Shown: one piece after another, positions 19,905 through 28,039 of the stretch | Layout of the letters: each line of letters starts with the position of its first letter | Numbering within the stretch: position 1 is the stretch's first letter | Source of the DNA: Methanocorpusculum sp. | GTDB taxonomy: Archaea; Halobacteriota; Methanomicrobia; Methanomicrobiales; Methanocorpusculaceae | Assembly (NCBI RefSeq): GCF_030655665.1 | Contig: NZ_JAUSPQ010000003.1 | Span: 62,001 to 126,000, forward strand | DNA: 64,000 bases | Reading direction: 5' to 3' | Translations under genes and position numbers: made by a program | The notes under the pieces: generated by a model | Seen by the model: only the letters and a program-made list of their open reading frames with translations | What the model was told of the DNA's origin: nothing | Database searches by the model: none

Positions 19905-19931
19905 TTCACAGTGTGATGTTCACAGTGTGAA
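19905..19931 (-). promoter_or_regulatory. Two tandem palindromes upstream of tRNA-Cys
   Basis: TTCACAGTGTGAT (19905-19917) and TTCACAGTGTGAA (19919-19931) follow one another with a 14-base period. The second is a perfect palindrome around a central G; the first is perfect but for its last base. They lie about 11-37 bases before the tRNA 5' end, between it and an AT-rich TATA-like stretch near 19933-19944. That position suits an operator at the transcription start. The binding protein is unknown. Confidence 0.5.
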
Positions 19932-20086
19932 TAATACATATGCGGTTTTTGTATTTAAAATTATCGGGAATTCTGCCGGGCAAAAAGTGTTTTTCGGAGC
20001 ATCGCGACCGATTTCCGGGCCGCACGCGTAGGGGTCCCCTTGTCGGTCTTTATGATAATTTACATATTCTAAAAAAAAAGAAACGA

Positions 20087-20160
20087 CGCACCGGTCGGGA
20101 TTTGAACCCGAGTCATAGGCTCCGGAGGCCCATAGGATATCCTGACTACCCTATCGATGC
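20087..20160 (-). tRNA. tRNA-Arg (anticodon CCG)
   Basis: On the minus strand, GCATCGA pairs with CCGGTGC, with one G-U pair and an A-C mismatch at the last position. The D arm is GGGT/ATCC, the anticodon stem TGGGC/GCCTA has loop CTCCGGA (anticodon CCG), and the T arm is TCGGGTTCAAATCCCGA. The discriminator base is G. No CCA is encoded. A TATA-like AATATAC lies about 25-30 bases upstream. The base 7-66 mismatch is slightly unusual but the rest is regular. Confidence 0.88.
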
Positions 20161-20205
20161 AACTGCGATAGATTGAACGCCTTAGTATATTGCACTTGAG
20201 AGTAT

Positions 20206-20865
20206 TTATACCTGGGGTGAAAGGATCGTTTTCAGATCATCAACACTCGTAGCAATGATATCCGCCCCCGCGTTTTCCAGCTCCTCTTTTGTGCCGTAGC
20301 CGAACAATACGCCGATCGAATCGATGCTAGCGTATTTCGCGCCGAGCATGTCGTGCATCCTGTCCCCGATCATGACAGTGTGTTCGAGATCGGTTATGCT
20401 GCAGCGGCCCAGAACCGAGAGGATGATCTCGCCTTTGTACGTTATCGTGTTGGCCAGATCGCTGCCGGCAATGCAGGTAAAATATTTCGCGATCCCGAAG
20501 TGTTCGAGCACGGTCTCTGCAAACTGCTCGACCTTTGCTGTTGCGACCATCAGGGTTTTGCCGTTCTCTTTAAGGGACTTCAGCAGGTCTTCGATCCCCG
20601 GAAAGACGCTGTTTTCGATGATGCCTTTTTCCCGGTAGTATTCGCGGTAATAGTCGACGGCGATCTTCGCTTCATCGCGGGAAAGACCGTAGAACTCCTG
20701 AAATGATTCGATGAGGGGCGGCCCGATGAACTTGAGCAGCTCGCTCCTGTCCGGTACCGGGATGCCGTATTTTTCGAGCGCATAGATGACGGAGTTGGTT
20801 ATGCCGAGGGCGGGGTCGGTGAGTGTTCCGTCCAGATCAAAAATAATATTGGTGTAGGTTTTCAT
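20206..20865 (-). CDS. HAD-superfamily phosphatase, phosphoglycolate phosphatase-like
   Basis: A 219-residue protein starting at the Met before KTYTNIIFDLDGTLTD. Motif I is DLDGTLTD with the nucleophile and acid Asp. A helical cap follows (residues about 15-80) with FIGPPLIESFQEFYGLS. Motif II lies in TLMVATAKVEQ, with the Lys as a motif III candidate, and motif IV is IGDRMHD. It resembles Gph-like enzymes, which remove phosphate from 2-phosphoglycolate or pyrophosphate; the substrate is not certain. The frame is open further upstream into hypD, but the HAD motif starts right after this Met. It lies 11 bases after the hypD stop and is probably co-transcribed with it. Confidence 0.85.
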   Translation of the reverse strand: MKTYTNIIFDLDGTLTDPALGITNSVIYALEKYGIPVPDRSELLKFIGPPLIESFQEFYGLSRDEAKIAVDYYREYYREKGIIENSVFPGIEDLLKSLKENGKTLMVATAKVEQFAETVLEHFGIAKYFTCIAGSDLANTITYKGEIILSVLGRCSITDLEHTVMIGDRMHDMLGAKYASIDSIGVLFGYGTKEELENAGADIIATSVDDLKTILSPQV

Positions 20866-20876
20866 ACCCGGGATCG

Positions 20877-21905
20877 TTATTTTTTCTGTTGATACTGATG
20901 CCAGATCCTGCATGCTCCTTCGTGGGAGACCATGCACGGACCGACGGGGACCCGCGGGGTGCAGGCTTTGCCGAAGAGTTTGCAGTCCGAGGGGTCGGCG
21001 AGACCTCGAAGGACCCGATCACAGATGCAGCCGTCCTTTTTGGTGATCTTTTCATAGACCAGGTCGAACTTTTTCTGGGCATCGAATGCTTCGAACTCGG
21101 GCTTCAAAACAAGACCCGAATCAGGAATGACCGGGAACCCGCGCCACTCGACGTCGGAGGGAGTGAACACGTCTTTCATCAGTTTCTGCGCTTTGACGTT
21201 TCCTTCGTAGGTCACGACGCGGGGGTAGGCGTTTTCGACTTTTGCCTCGCCGTTTTTGATCTGCTCGGCAAGCATCAGAAGGCTGAGGAGGATGTCTTCG
21301 GGTTCGAATCCGGCGACGACCTGCGGGGCTTTGAACTGTTCATATTCATGGTATCCCATGACGGCGCAGACATGGCCCGGGAGAATGAATCCGTGGAGGT
21401 CTGCTTCGCCCTGTTCCATGAGCCATTTCATTGCGGGAGGGACGAGCCTGTGAGAGACGAGGATGCTGATGTTCTCGGGCGGATTCGTGATGAGGGTCGC
21501 GGCGACGGTCGGGACGGTGGTTTCGAATCCAACAGAGATGAAGACGACTTCCTTTTCCGGGTTCTGGCGTGCGATCTCGACAGCTTTCGTTATCCCCTGG
21601 ACGATGCGGACGTCGCCTTTGACGTGTTCGAGGGAGGTCTTGGATCCGGGGACCCGAAGGAGGTCTCCGTAGGTGCAGACGATGCAGCCCCGCTCGGCAA
21701 GTTCGCATGCAGCATCTATCTCTCCCTGAGGGGTGATGCAGACCGGGCAGCCGGGTCCCATCACGATCTTCATTTGGGGAGGAAGGACGGATCGTACGCC
21801 GTATTTTGCGATGGCGGCTTCATGGGTGCCGCAGACGTGCATGATCCTGATGTCTGTATCCACTACCTCGGAGAGTTTTTTTGCAATATCCGTGCCGAGC
21901 GTCAT
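20877..21905 (-). CDS. hypD: [NiFe]-hydrogenase maturation protein HypD
   Basis: A 342-residue HypD of normal length. It carries HVCGTHE (about 23-29), GPGCPVC (50-56), SVGFETTVPT, and the C-terminal Cys-rich region DGCICDRVLRG...DCKLFGKACTPRVPVGPCMVS that binds a [4Fe-4S] cluster. HypD works with HypC and HypE to deliver Fe(CN)2CO to hydrogenase active sites. No other hyp gene is next to it. An array of hairpin repeats lies about 70 bases before its start. Confidence 0.96.
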   Translation of the reverse strand: MTLGTDIAKKLSEVVDTDIRIMHVCGTHEAAIAKYGVRSVLPPQMKIVMGPGCPVCITPQGEIDAACELAERGCIVCTYGDLLRVPGSKTSLEHVKGDVRIVQGITKAVEIARQNPEKEVVFISVGFETTVPTVAATLITNPPENISILVSHRLVPPAMKWLMEQGEADLHGFILPGHVCAVMGYHEYEQFKAPQVVAGFEPEDILLSLLMLAEQIKNGEAKVENAYPRVVTYEGNVKAQKLMKDVFTPSDVEWRGFPVIPDSGLVLKPEFEAFDAQKKFDLVYEKITKKDGCICDRVLRGLADPSDCKLFGKACTPRVPVGPCMVSHEGACRIWHQYQQKK

Positions 21906-21972
21906 ATGTATGTATATTGCACGTCACTCCACATAATCACACCTCTTTTTACTGAGAGAGGCGGGATGTCCG

Positions 21973-22066
21973 CTGGGGCGGCCTCAGCTGAGGCGGATCG
22001 ACGGCTCAGCCGGCGATCTTAGCCGAGCAAGGCTTTGCCTTGCGACCAAGTCGCTAGACTTGCGAG
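21973..22066. repeat. Hairpin-module repeat array, copy at hypD
   Basis: The stretch has constant connectors (CAGCTGAG, TAGCCGAG) alternating with perfect short hairpins. Visible hairpins are GCAAGGC-TTT-GCCTTGC and CAAGTC-GCTA-GACTTG. The same grammar recurs at about ten other places in the window, with different hairpin sequences. It lies between hypD and the pentapeptide gene. Confidence 0.8.
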
Positions 22067-22124
22067 TGGGGGGAGGAGCCCGACGCGGTGAGGAATCCTG
22101 TTCTTTAATCAATAGATGGGGGAG

Positions 22125-23615
22125 CTATTTTCCATTCGCCTGTAACTCTTTTATTTTCTGGATGAGTTGTTGTTTGAGATCGTTATCATCATCCCACCGG
22201 ATGGTATTTCTCTGGGCAATATCAAAATGGAGAGGATCTATTTCTTTATCGTACCATGATCTTTTGCATGTCTGGATAACAGGGATTTCAAGCCCGTCTG
22301 CGTATCCGGTTTCGTAATATACGCCGTGATTTCTGTATGTTAAGTCTGAGATGACAAAACGTGCATTTAGAATTCCCTCTCTAATCGTCTGCGGGATCCA
22401 GCCGTCACCGGCTTTTTCATTGACCGTGAATGCTTTCAGTTTACCGCATTTCCGACAGGCGGGTTTGATTGCATTTTCTAATGCCGAGTCGAGATCAGGA
22501 CTGTTAAATTTCATTGCAACAAAGACGTTTTTATTAGTGATGTTGAGTTTCCGTATGTTTCGTTCCAGGTGTTTTCTGAGATTTGGATGAATGAGAATTT
22601 CAGCAAGGTATGTTCCGGTGAAATCCGTTTTATCATCTATGATGACCTCTATAAACTGAGTTCCGCGGACCATCGTATATCTGAAATCAGCTCCTTCAAT
22701 ATAGGAATGATTGAATCTGGCACCATCCAAACGTGCCAAATAGAAAACTGCGTCTTCAAGTTTTGAGGAAAGGAAATCAGCTCCATCCAGACGTGCCAAA
22801 TTAAAATTCGCTCTTTCAAGATTAGAATTATTGAATATAGCACCTTTCAGTTGTGCGTTATAAAACTCTGTATCCTGAAGATATGCATCGGATAAATTAG
22901 CGTCCGTAAGATCTGCATTATTAAATTCGGTGTTCTCGAGATGTGCATGAGAGAAATGGGTGCCCTTGAGATGTGCTTCCAGAAATTTGGAGCCCTGAAG
23001 ATGTGCATTACGGAAAAAGGCTCCCTCAAGATTTGAATACATGAAATTAGCTTTCTCAATAAGTGCCTCGCTAAAATCAGTTCCGATGAGAGTTGCGTTA
23101 GAAAGATTAGCTCCTGAAAGATCTGCCTTAAAGAACGTAGCTCTCTCAATATGGACCTGATAAAAATGGGCGCCCTTGAGATGTGCAAATAAGAATTTTG
23201 CTTCGTCAAGACATCCATTGATGAAACAGGTTCCTTCAAGATGTGCACCCCTAAAATCAGCGTCCTCAAGATGTGCACCCGTAAAATCAGTACCCTCAAG
23301 ATGTGCACCAATAAAATTGGCTCCATCTTGAATTACATTGGTAAAATCTCGATATGTAAAATCTGGTCGTATAATATCAGAATCACGATCAAACAATTTC
23401 CCAATTTTTTCTGGATCATATTCCTTATCTGGAAAAATCCTCACCCATTCAGATCTCAGATATTCCTCATACCCCTGATTCCACTCATCTATCCTTTTAT
23501 TTTTAGCACACTCGATCAAAAAATCAAAACTCAGCTTATCATACAGTTCTTTCTTCGACCCATCCGGTCTTTCATCCACATCCACCATAATATCATAGAA
23601 TAGTCCTTCCCTCAT
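22125..23615 (-). CDS. Pentapeptide-repeat protein with C-terminal nucleoside-deoxyribosyltransferase/TIR-like domain
   Basis: A 496-residue protein in three parts. Residues 1-85 are a charged helical domain shared with the next gene (DERPDG...KELYDKLSF). Residues about 90-340 are A(D/N)LxX-type pentapeptide repeats that should form a right-handed quadrilateral helix. From about 363, VFVAMKFNSPDLD...VISDLTYRNHGVYYETGYADGL has the pattern of the nucleoside 2-deoxyribosyltransferase/TIR-like fold used by several prokaryotic defence effectors. A TATA-like GGTATAATAAT lies only about 5 bases before the first ATG, so the true start may be the Met at codon 10. The paralogue upstream shares the N-terminal half and the leader sequence but not the C-terminus. 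Function is unknown; a stress or defence effector is my inference. Confidence 0.75.
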   Translation of the reverse strand: MREGLFYDIMVDVDERPDGSKKELYDKLSFDFLIECAKNKRIDEWNQGYEEYLRSEWVRIFPDKEYDPEKIGKLFDRDSDIIRPDFTYRDFTNVIQDGANFIGAHLEGTDFTGAHLEDADFRGAHLEGTCFINGCLDEAKFLFAHLKGAHFYQVHIERATFFKADLSGANLSNATLIGTDFSEALIEKANFMYSNLEGAFFRNAHLQGSKFLEAHLKGTHFSHAHLENTEFNNADLTDANLSDAYLQDTEFYNAQLKGAIFNNSNLERANFNLARLDGADFLSSKLEDAVFYLARLDGARFNHSYIEGADFRYTMVRGTQFIEVIIDDKTDFTGTYLAEILIHPNLRKHLERNIRKLNITNKNVFVAMKFNSPDLDSALENAIKPACRKCGKLKAFTVNEKAGDGWIPQTIREGILNARFVISDLTYRNHGVYYETGYADGLEIPVIQTCKRSWYDKEIDPLHFDIAQRNTIRWDDDNDLKQQLIQKIKELQANGK

Positions 23616-23708
23616 GATTATTATACCTCAGAACCTGCTCAAGATGAGAATGGAATATCGGCAGAGTGAGACTTTAAATGAGACCATAAATGAGACTATA
23701 AATGAATG

Positions 23709-23747
23709 TCGCGATTATTCGTGGTGGGATTTCTCATGCATCCACAC
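23709..23747 (-). repeat. Terminal fragment of the GTGTGGA..CATGAGA repeat
   Basis: Reading the minus strand from 23747, GTGTGGATGCATGAGAAATC and then CCACCACGAATAATCGCG match the outer ends of the inverted-repeat element at 24964-25808. It is an isolated end with no matching partner nearby, between the two pentapeptide genes. The flanking 23640-23700 holds short AATGAGAC-type repeats and no gene. Confidence 0.65.
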
Positions 23748-23795
23748 CCGGAAAACATCCTTTTCTGTATGGATTCCCCGTGAAAAAAGAAGAGT

Positions 23796-24914
23796 CTATG
23801 GACTCAGATTCTGGAACATGATCGCCATTCTGGTGACTAAAGCTGCGAGAATCGTATATCCAAAAATTACCTGAATAAAGATAATGAATACGGGAAAAAG
23901 CGAAAGGGTCGTTAGATCGATGCCCAATATGCCAAAGGGAACCAGGGTCGTCTGCATGTACGCTAAGAGGAGGTCATTTCCAGAGGAAAGGATCGTTCCG
24001 TGCAGGAGATCTGCATCACGAAGTGCGAGATAGAACATCGTGAAGATAAAATTCGAAAACAAAAAGGTAAACACAATATCACGGGTACTACTGCCATAAT
24101 CGGAAATTTTCCAGAATACTTTCGCCGGTATCACGAGCATTTTATTATCTTTATACCATTCTTCCCAGCGAATCTCACGGATGTTTCGTTCGAGCTGTGT
24201 TCTAAGTCCCGGAACAATGCGGGCTGATGAGAGAGACGTTCCGGTGAAATCGGTTTTTTTATCTATGGTGTTGTTGGTAAACAGAGTATCCCCGTTCACT
24301 GTGGCCATAATGAATTTTCCTCCCTGAAGATATGCACCTGAGAAATCGGCGCCATCAAGATGCGCAGTTGTGAAATAAGTTCCATTTAGATGGGCATTCC
24401 AGAAATAAGCTCCTTCAAGATGGGTATTTATGAAACTAGCTCTATCCAAATTTGAAAATAAAAAACAGGTACCATCAAGATGCGCAGTTTTGAAATCGAT
24501 TTCCTCAAGATTTGAATGTAATAAACGGGCTCTTTCTAGATGCGCATATGAGAAATTAGCTCCTTTAAAATTTGCACAGGATAAATTGGCTCCTTCAAGA
24601 TGTATCCCTGAGAAATTGGCTCTCTCCAGAATTGCATTTTTCAAATTTTTATTTGGAAAATCAAGTCTTACAAAATCAGAACCATTATCAAACAATTTTC
24701 CCTTATTTTTCGGATCATATTCCTCATTCGGAAATAACCTCTGCCATTCTGATTTCAGATATTTCTCATACTCCTGATTCCATTCTCCAATCTTGTTATT
24801 CTGAGCACACTCAACAAGATATTCAAAACTCAGCTTATCATACAGTTCTTTATTCCACCCATCCGGTCTTTCATCCACATCCACCATAATATCATAGATT
24901 AGTCCCTCCCTCAT
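23796..24914 (-). CDS. Pentapeptide-repeat protein with C-terminal ion-channel-like membrane domain
   Basis: A 372-residue paralogue of the preceding entry. Residues 1-85 and the following pentapeptide stretch (about 90-215) match it, and the upstream sequence (TCATGATTATTATACCTCAG and beyond) is also the same. The C-terminal part is different: after a RNIREIRWEEWYKDNK linker there are two to three hydrophobic helices with a loop between, a layout like two-helix potassium-channel-type domains. The usual TVGYG filter is absent; TTLVPFGILGIDLTT occupies that place. Pentapeptide-channel fusions exist in bacteria and archaea. A membrane effector is an inference. Confidence 0.7.
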   Translation of the reverse strand: MREGLIYDIMVDVDERPDGWNKELYDKLSFEYLVECAQNNKIGEWNQEYEKYLKSEWQRLFPNEEYDPKNKGKLFDNGSDFVRLDFPNKNLKNAILERANFSGIHLEGANLSCANFKGANFSYAHLERARLLHSNLEEIDFKTAHLDGTCFLFSNLDRASFINTHLEGAYFWNAHLNGTYFTTAHLDGADFSGAYLQGGKFIMATVNGDTLFTNNTIDKKTDFTGTSLSSARIVPGLRTQLERNIREIRWEEWYKDNKMLVIPAKVFWKISDYGSSTRDIVFTFLFSNFIFTMFYLALRDADLLHGTILSSGNDLLLAYMQTTLVPFGILGIDLTTLSLFPVFIIFIQVIFGYTILAALVTRMAIMFQNLSP

Positions 24915-24963
24915 GATTATTATACCTCAGAACCTGCTCAAGATGAAAACAGGAATCGGGAGA

Positions 24964-25808
24964 GTGTGGACACATGAGATATCCCACCGCGAATAATCGC
25001 GAATCTCCGCGAATCGCATTTTTCCTGTTCCGCCCTCTTGACCTTCGGTCGCGTCACTACGCTCCGCCTAATCGGCTCCGCGTGGTCGTGACGGCGGAAC
25101 GAAAAATGCTGGAAAACCCGCGTCGCGGGTTTTCTCTTCATCAGAGATATCTTTTTATTACCTGAAAATAGAAGAGGAATTCATGGATACTGGTGTGGAT
25201 AATCTTGATATTCTCTATCCGGAAGAGGTTCGAAAAATTATCGGCTGTGCGATGACCGTGTACAATACGCTCGGGATCGGCTTTCTGGAGGGCGTGTATC
25301 ATGACGCTTTGGAGGTGGAACTCGGTTTGCAGGGCATTCCTTTTGAACACAAGAAACACCTGGATGTATTCTACAAAGGAGTGAAACTCCCCGGTTTCTT
25401 TGAGGCAGATATTGTCTGCTATGGAAAAATCATCCTTGAATTAAAAGCGATATCCCGATTGACTGAAATTGATGACGCACAACTGATCAACTATCTGAAA
25501 GCTACCGGAATCCAGGTGGGTATTCTGATGAACTTTGGGAAGAAAGGCAAACTCGACTGGAAACGGTTTGTCTACACGAACGATCTTTACTTCAAAAAGG
25601 AGAATGTACCATAATAAACAGAAGAAAACCCGCGACGCGGGTTTTCCAGCATTTTCCACGCTGGCGTTCCGGCCACGCGGAGCCGATTAGGCGCAGCGTA
25701 GGAACGCGGCCGAGGAGTGAAACGACGAGGTCAAGAAGACAGCGTAAGGAAAATGCGATTCGCGGAGATTCGCGATTATTCGCGGTGGGAATTCTCATGT
25801 TTCCACAC
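24964..25808. mobile_element. Inverted-repeat element carrying a GxxExxY gene
   Basis: Left (24964-25134) and right (25625-25808) arms are inverted copies of about 170-185 bases with high identity at both ends. Both begin GTGTGGA-xA-CATGAGA, run through the same GCGAATAATCGCGAATCTCC block and end with the 21-base palindrome AAAACCCGCG-N-CGCGGGTTTT. The inner middle is more diverged. The short CGGGA outside each end also matches in inverted order. No target-site duplication is visible. The gene inside encodes a GxxExxY protein, not a known transposase. Confidence 0.6.
25183..25614 (+). CDS. GxxExxY family protein (PDDEXK-like)
   Basis: A 143-residue full-length member of the GxxExxY family. 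The naming motif is GFLEGVY (residues about 29-35). Later come FEADIVCYGKIILELKA, a D...E-x-K nuclease-like core, and AQLINYLKATG. The family is widespread, often multi-copy, and has a PD-(D/E)xK nuclease fold, but its function is not established. GAAGAGGAA lies before the ATG. The gene sits in the centre of long inverted repeats, and its stop is followed within 10 bases by the right-hand palindrome, which could act as terminator. Confidence 0.85.
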   Translation: MDTGVDNLDILYPEEVRKIIGCAMTVYNTLGIGFLEGVYHDALEVELGLQGIPFEHKKHLDVFYKGVKLPGFFEADIVCYGKIILELKAISRLTEIDDAQLINYLKATGIQVGILMNFGKKGKLDWKRFVYTNDLYFKKENVP

Positions 25809-25856
25809 TTATCCCGTACACGAAAACGAAGTACACCCAAAAAAACGAAACCCAAC

Positions 25857-26417
25857 TTACCCGCAGTTGATGACCTCATCCTCGGTCACTACATAATCCA
25901 TCCGGGCATCGTACTCCTCCGTCGGAATACATTCCGCCTCCTGACAGGCATACGCCATCCCGATCCGGGGGATAGCCGGATTCGCTTCAAAAAAGCGGTC
26001 ATAGTATCCCGCACCGTAGCCGAGCCGGTGCCCTTTTCGGTCGAAACCGACCATCGGCACGAGGACCGCGTCGATCGAGGATGCCGGGGCGGGTCGTTCT
26101 TTCGTCAGGGGTTCCGGGACCTTGAATGTGCCCGGTTCCAGCTGATCCATCGACGTGAGATACGAGAGCCGGAGCGTATGGGTCTCCTTCTCGATGATCG
26201 GGACGAGCACGGTCTTTCCTTCTTCCAGAAGGCAGTTGATGATCACCATCGACTCGACCTCCGGATCCTTCGCCACGTAGGCAAGGATCGTCTGATAGGG
26301 TTTCAGGAGTTCCTGCAGCCGGCAGGTGATATAGTATCCCTTCTCCCGCCGGTCGCCTAAAGACAGAGCTTCGCGTCGTTCCTTAAGTATAGTGCGAAGC
26401 TCTGCTTTTGTGGTCAT
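25857..26417 (-). CDS. 5-formyltetrahydrofolate cyclo-ligase family protein
   Basis: A 186-residue protein with the family marks: an N-terminal helix with LRTILKERREALS, VPIIEKETHTLRL, DAVLVPMVGFDRKGHRLGYGAGYYDRFF as the nucleotide/folate loop (seen as GYGAGYYDRF), and a final DYVVTEDEVI. The family converts 5-formyl-THF to methenyl-THF with ATP. Methanogens use tetrahydromethanopterin, so the enzyme either serves a small folate pool or acts on a related compound. The start overlaps the arcS stop (ATGA at 26414-26417), so it is translationally coupled to the archaeosine genes. Confidence 0.85.
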   Translation of the reverse strand: MTTKAELRTILKERREALSLGDRREKGYYITCRLQELLKPYQTILAYVAKDPEVESMVIINCLLEEGKTVLVPIIEKETHTLRLSYLTSMDQLEPGTFKVPEPLTKERPAPASSIDAVLVPMVGFDRKGHRLGYGAGYYDRFFEANPAIPRIGMAYACQEAECIPTEEYDARMDYVVTEDEVINCG

Positions 26418-28039
26418 TTCCTGTTCGTTTTCCGCACGCGGACGGCAACGCCGCGGTTCGAGCGTTTCATCTCGTCCGCGCCCATCGTGGTTTTGCCGGT
26501 CGCCTGATAGCCTTCGCCGCCGACGAACACCTCGTCGCCTTCACGGATATTCGGGTCGCAGTCGGCGATTCCCGGCGCAAGGATATCTCCCTGCGGGACG
26601 AAGCCGTCCGAGATCCAGACCCGGTATCCGTTGATGTGCTTCCAGCCTTCGTGGGTCGGGCGGAGCAGACCCGTCTCCGGGTCGATCGAGAAGAGCTGGG
26701 TCTTCTTATCGTAGATCTTCTGGTTCGGGTACCGGCCTTTCGGGAGCCAGCCTTTCGTGTCGACGAGTTCGCCGAACTGCCAGAGAAGCGTGCCGCGGAT
26801 CGGATCCGTCCGGCGTTTTCTGCTTGCGCGAAGCGTGTCGTTCAGGGCACGGAGCGAGTCCTGGGAGAGCGGTTTATCGTCATTACAGGTGAACTCGAGT
26901 TCCACGCCGGCAGCCTGTGCGGCGGTCTTCGCGACCTCTTTTGCCCCGCCTTCCAGATGGCAGATGACTCTGTCATACCGGTGCTTCGTGAGGTAGGCGG
27001 TAAGGTATTCGACCAGGATCGCGGACTCTTCCTTGTCCCAGTATCCGGTCACCGGCACATCATAGTGGCCTGCCGGATAGATGAGTTCGAGTTCGCGGGG
27101 GACGACGCCTAAGGGCGAGGTCACGATCACTTCATGGGCACGGCCGTCAACCACGCGGGAGAACAGCTGATGGGATCTCGAGAGCGAGTAGGGTTTTCGT
27201 GCGGCGCACGGAAGAAGGACGCAGACATCGGTTCTTGATGGAACGAACCGGTTGATGACCCTGTCTTCGAAGAAAGCGATCTCGGCACGGGTCATCGACT
27301 CGGAGGAGTTTGCGAGGAACCGGGAGGAGCGGACGACCGGAAGGTTTGTGGCAAAGCCCGGTCTCCTGTCGACGTGTCTGAGAAGAGAGACCTGCTCGGC
27401 GTGGAGTCTGCAGCGCATCTCCATGAATTCGCGGAGCTGACCCTGTTCGATCCAGACCCTCGCAAGAGCGATCTCCTTTTCGAGAGCAAGACGGTTGTGG
27501 AGTTTCAGGTCGCCGGCTTTGCAGCCCGGGCAGTCGCAGATGCCTTTTTCCATATAGGAGGCATCGAACTCGCCTTCGGGCGTGCAGAACTTTTTCTGCA
27601 CGGTCGCAAGATCGACCGCGGTGTAGTCGAAGAGGTCGAAGCCGAGATAGATCAGCGAAGCTGCGTTCGAGGGAAGACCGCATGCGGGGGCATAGCGTGC
27701 GGCGTCCGGGGGACAGACCGCGAGCAGTTTTTCCATGTAGTCCGCATGGCGGCGTGCGTCGGAGATGACCGTGTTCCAGTTGCTGAACAGGAGCACGCTT
27801 CCCTCGACTGACTCGCTCTGCGGGTGAACGGCGGTCGGCTCTTCGCCTGCGACGAAGTATTTTTCAAACTCGGATTTGCCCGCGGACGGCGGGAGGTTTG
27901 AAAACCCGCGTTCTTTGAGCGAGGGGAAGATCGATTCGGTATCGAGCACCGCGGGCGTGCTGATGTTTTCCTCGTCGGAGAGTTTCAGGTTCCCGATCCG
28001 GGCGTTTCCGTCGCGTTTTCGTGCATCGAACAGACTCAT
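26414..28039 (-). CDS. arcS: Archaeosine synthase ArcS
   Basis: A 541-residue protein starting at the Met whose codon overlaps the tgtA stop (ATGA at 28036-28039); the frame is open further upstream but that part lies within tgtA. ArcS acts after TGT to convert preQ0 at tRNA position 15 to archaeosine. The core motif is [16 protein letters not shown] near residue 260, with CDCPGC before it, and the C-terminal PUA domain runs from about 455 with [16 protein letters not shown] and the final basic tail. It is the middle gene of a coupled operon tgtA-arcS-cyclo-ligase. Confidence 0.92.
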   Translation of the reverse strand: MSLFDARKRDGNARIGNLKLSDEENISTPAVLDTESIFPSLKERGFSNLPPSAGKSEFEKYFVAGEEPTAVHPQSESVEGSVLLFSNWNTVISDARRHADYMEKLLAVCPPDAARYAPACGLPSNAASLIYLGFDLFDYTAVDLATVQKKFCTPEGEFDASYMEKGICDCPGCKAGDLKLHNRLALEKEIALARVWIEQGQLREFMEMRCRLHAEQVSLLRHVDRRPGFATNLPVVRSSRFLANSSESMTRAEIAFFEDRVINRFVPSRTDVCVLLPCAARKPYSLSRSHQLFSRVVDGRAHEVIVTSPLGVVPRELELIYPAGHYDVPVTGYWDKEESAILVEYLTAYLTKHRYDRVICHLEGGAKEVAKTAAQAAGVELEFTCNDDKPLSQDSLRALNDTLRASRKRRTDPIRGTLLWQFGELVDTKGWLPKGRYPNQKIYDKKTQLFSIDPETGLLRPTHEGWKHINGYRVWISDGFVPQGDILAPGIADCDPNIREGDEVFVGGEGYQATGKTTMGADEMKRSNRGVAVRVRKTNRK

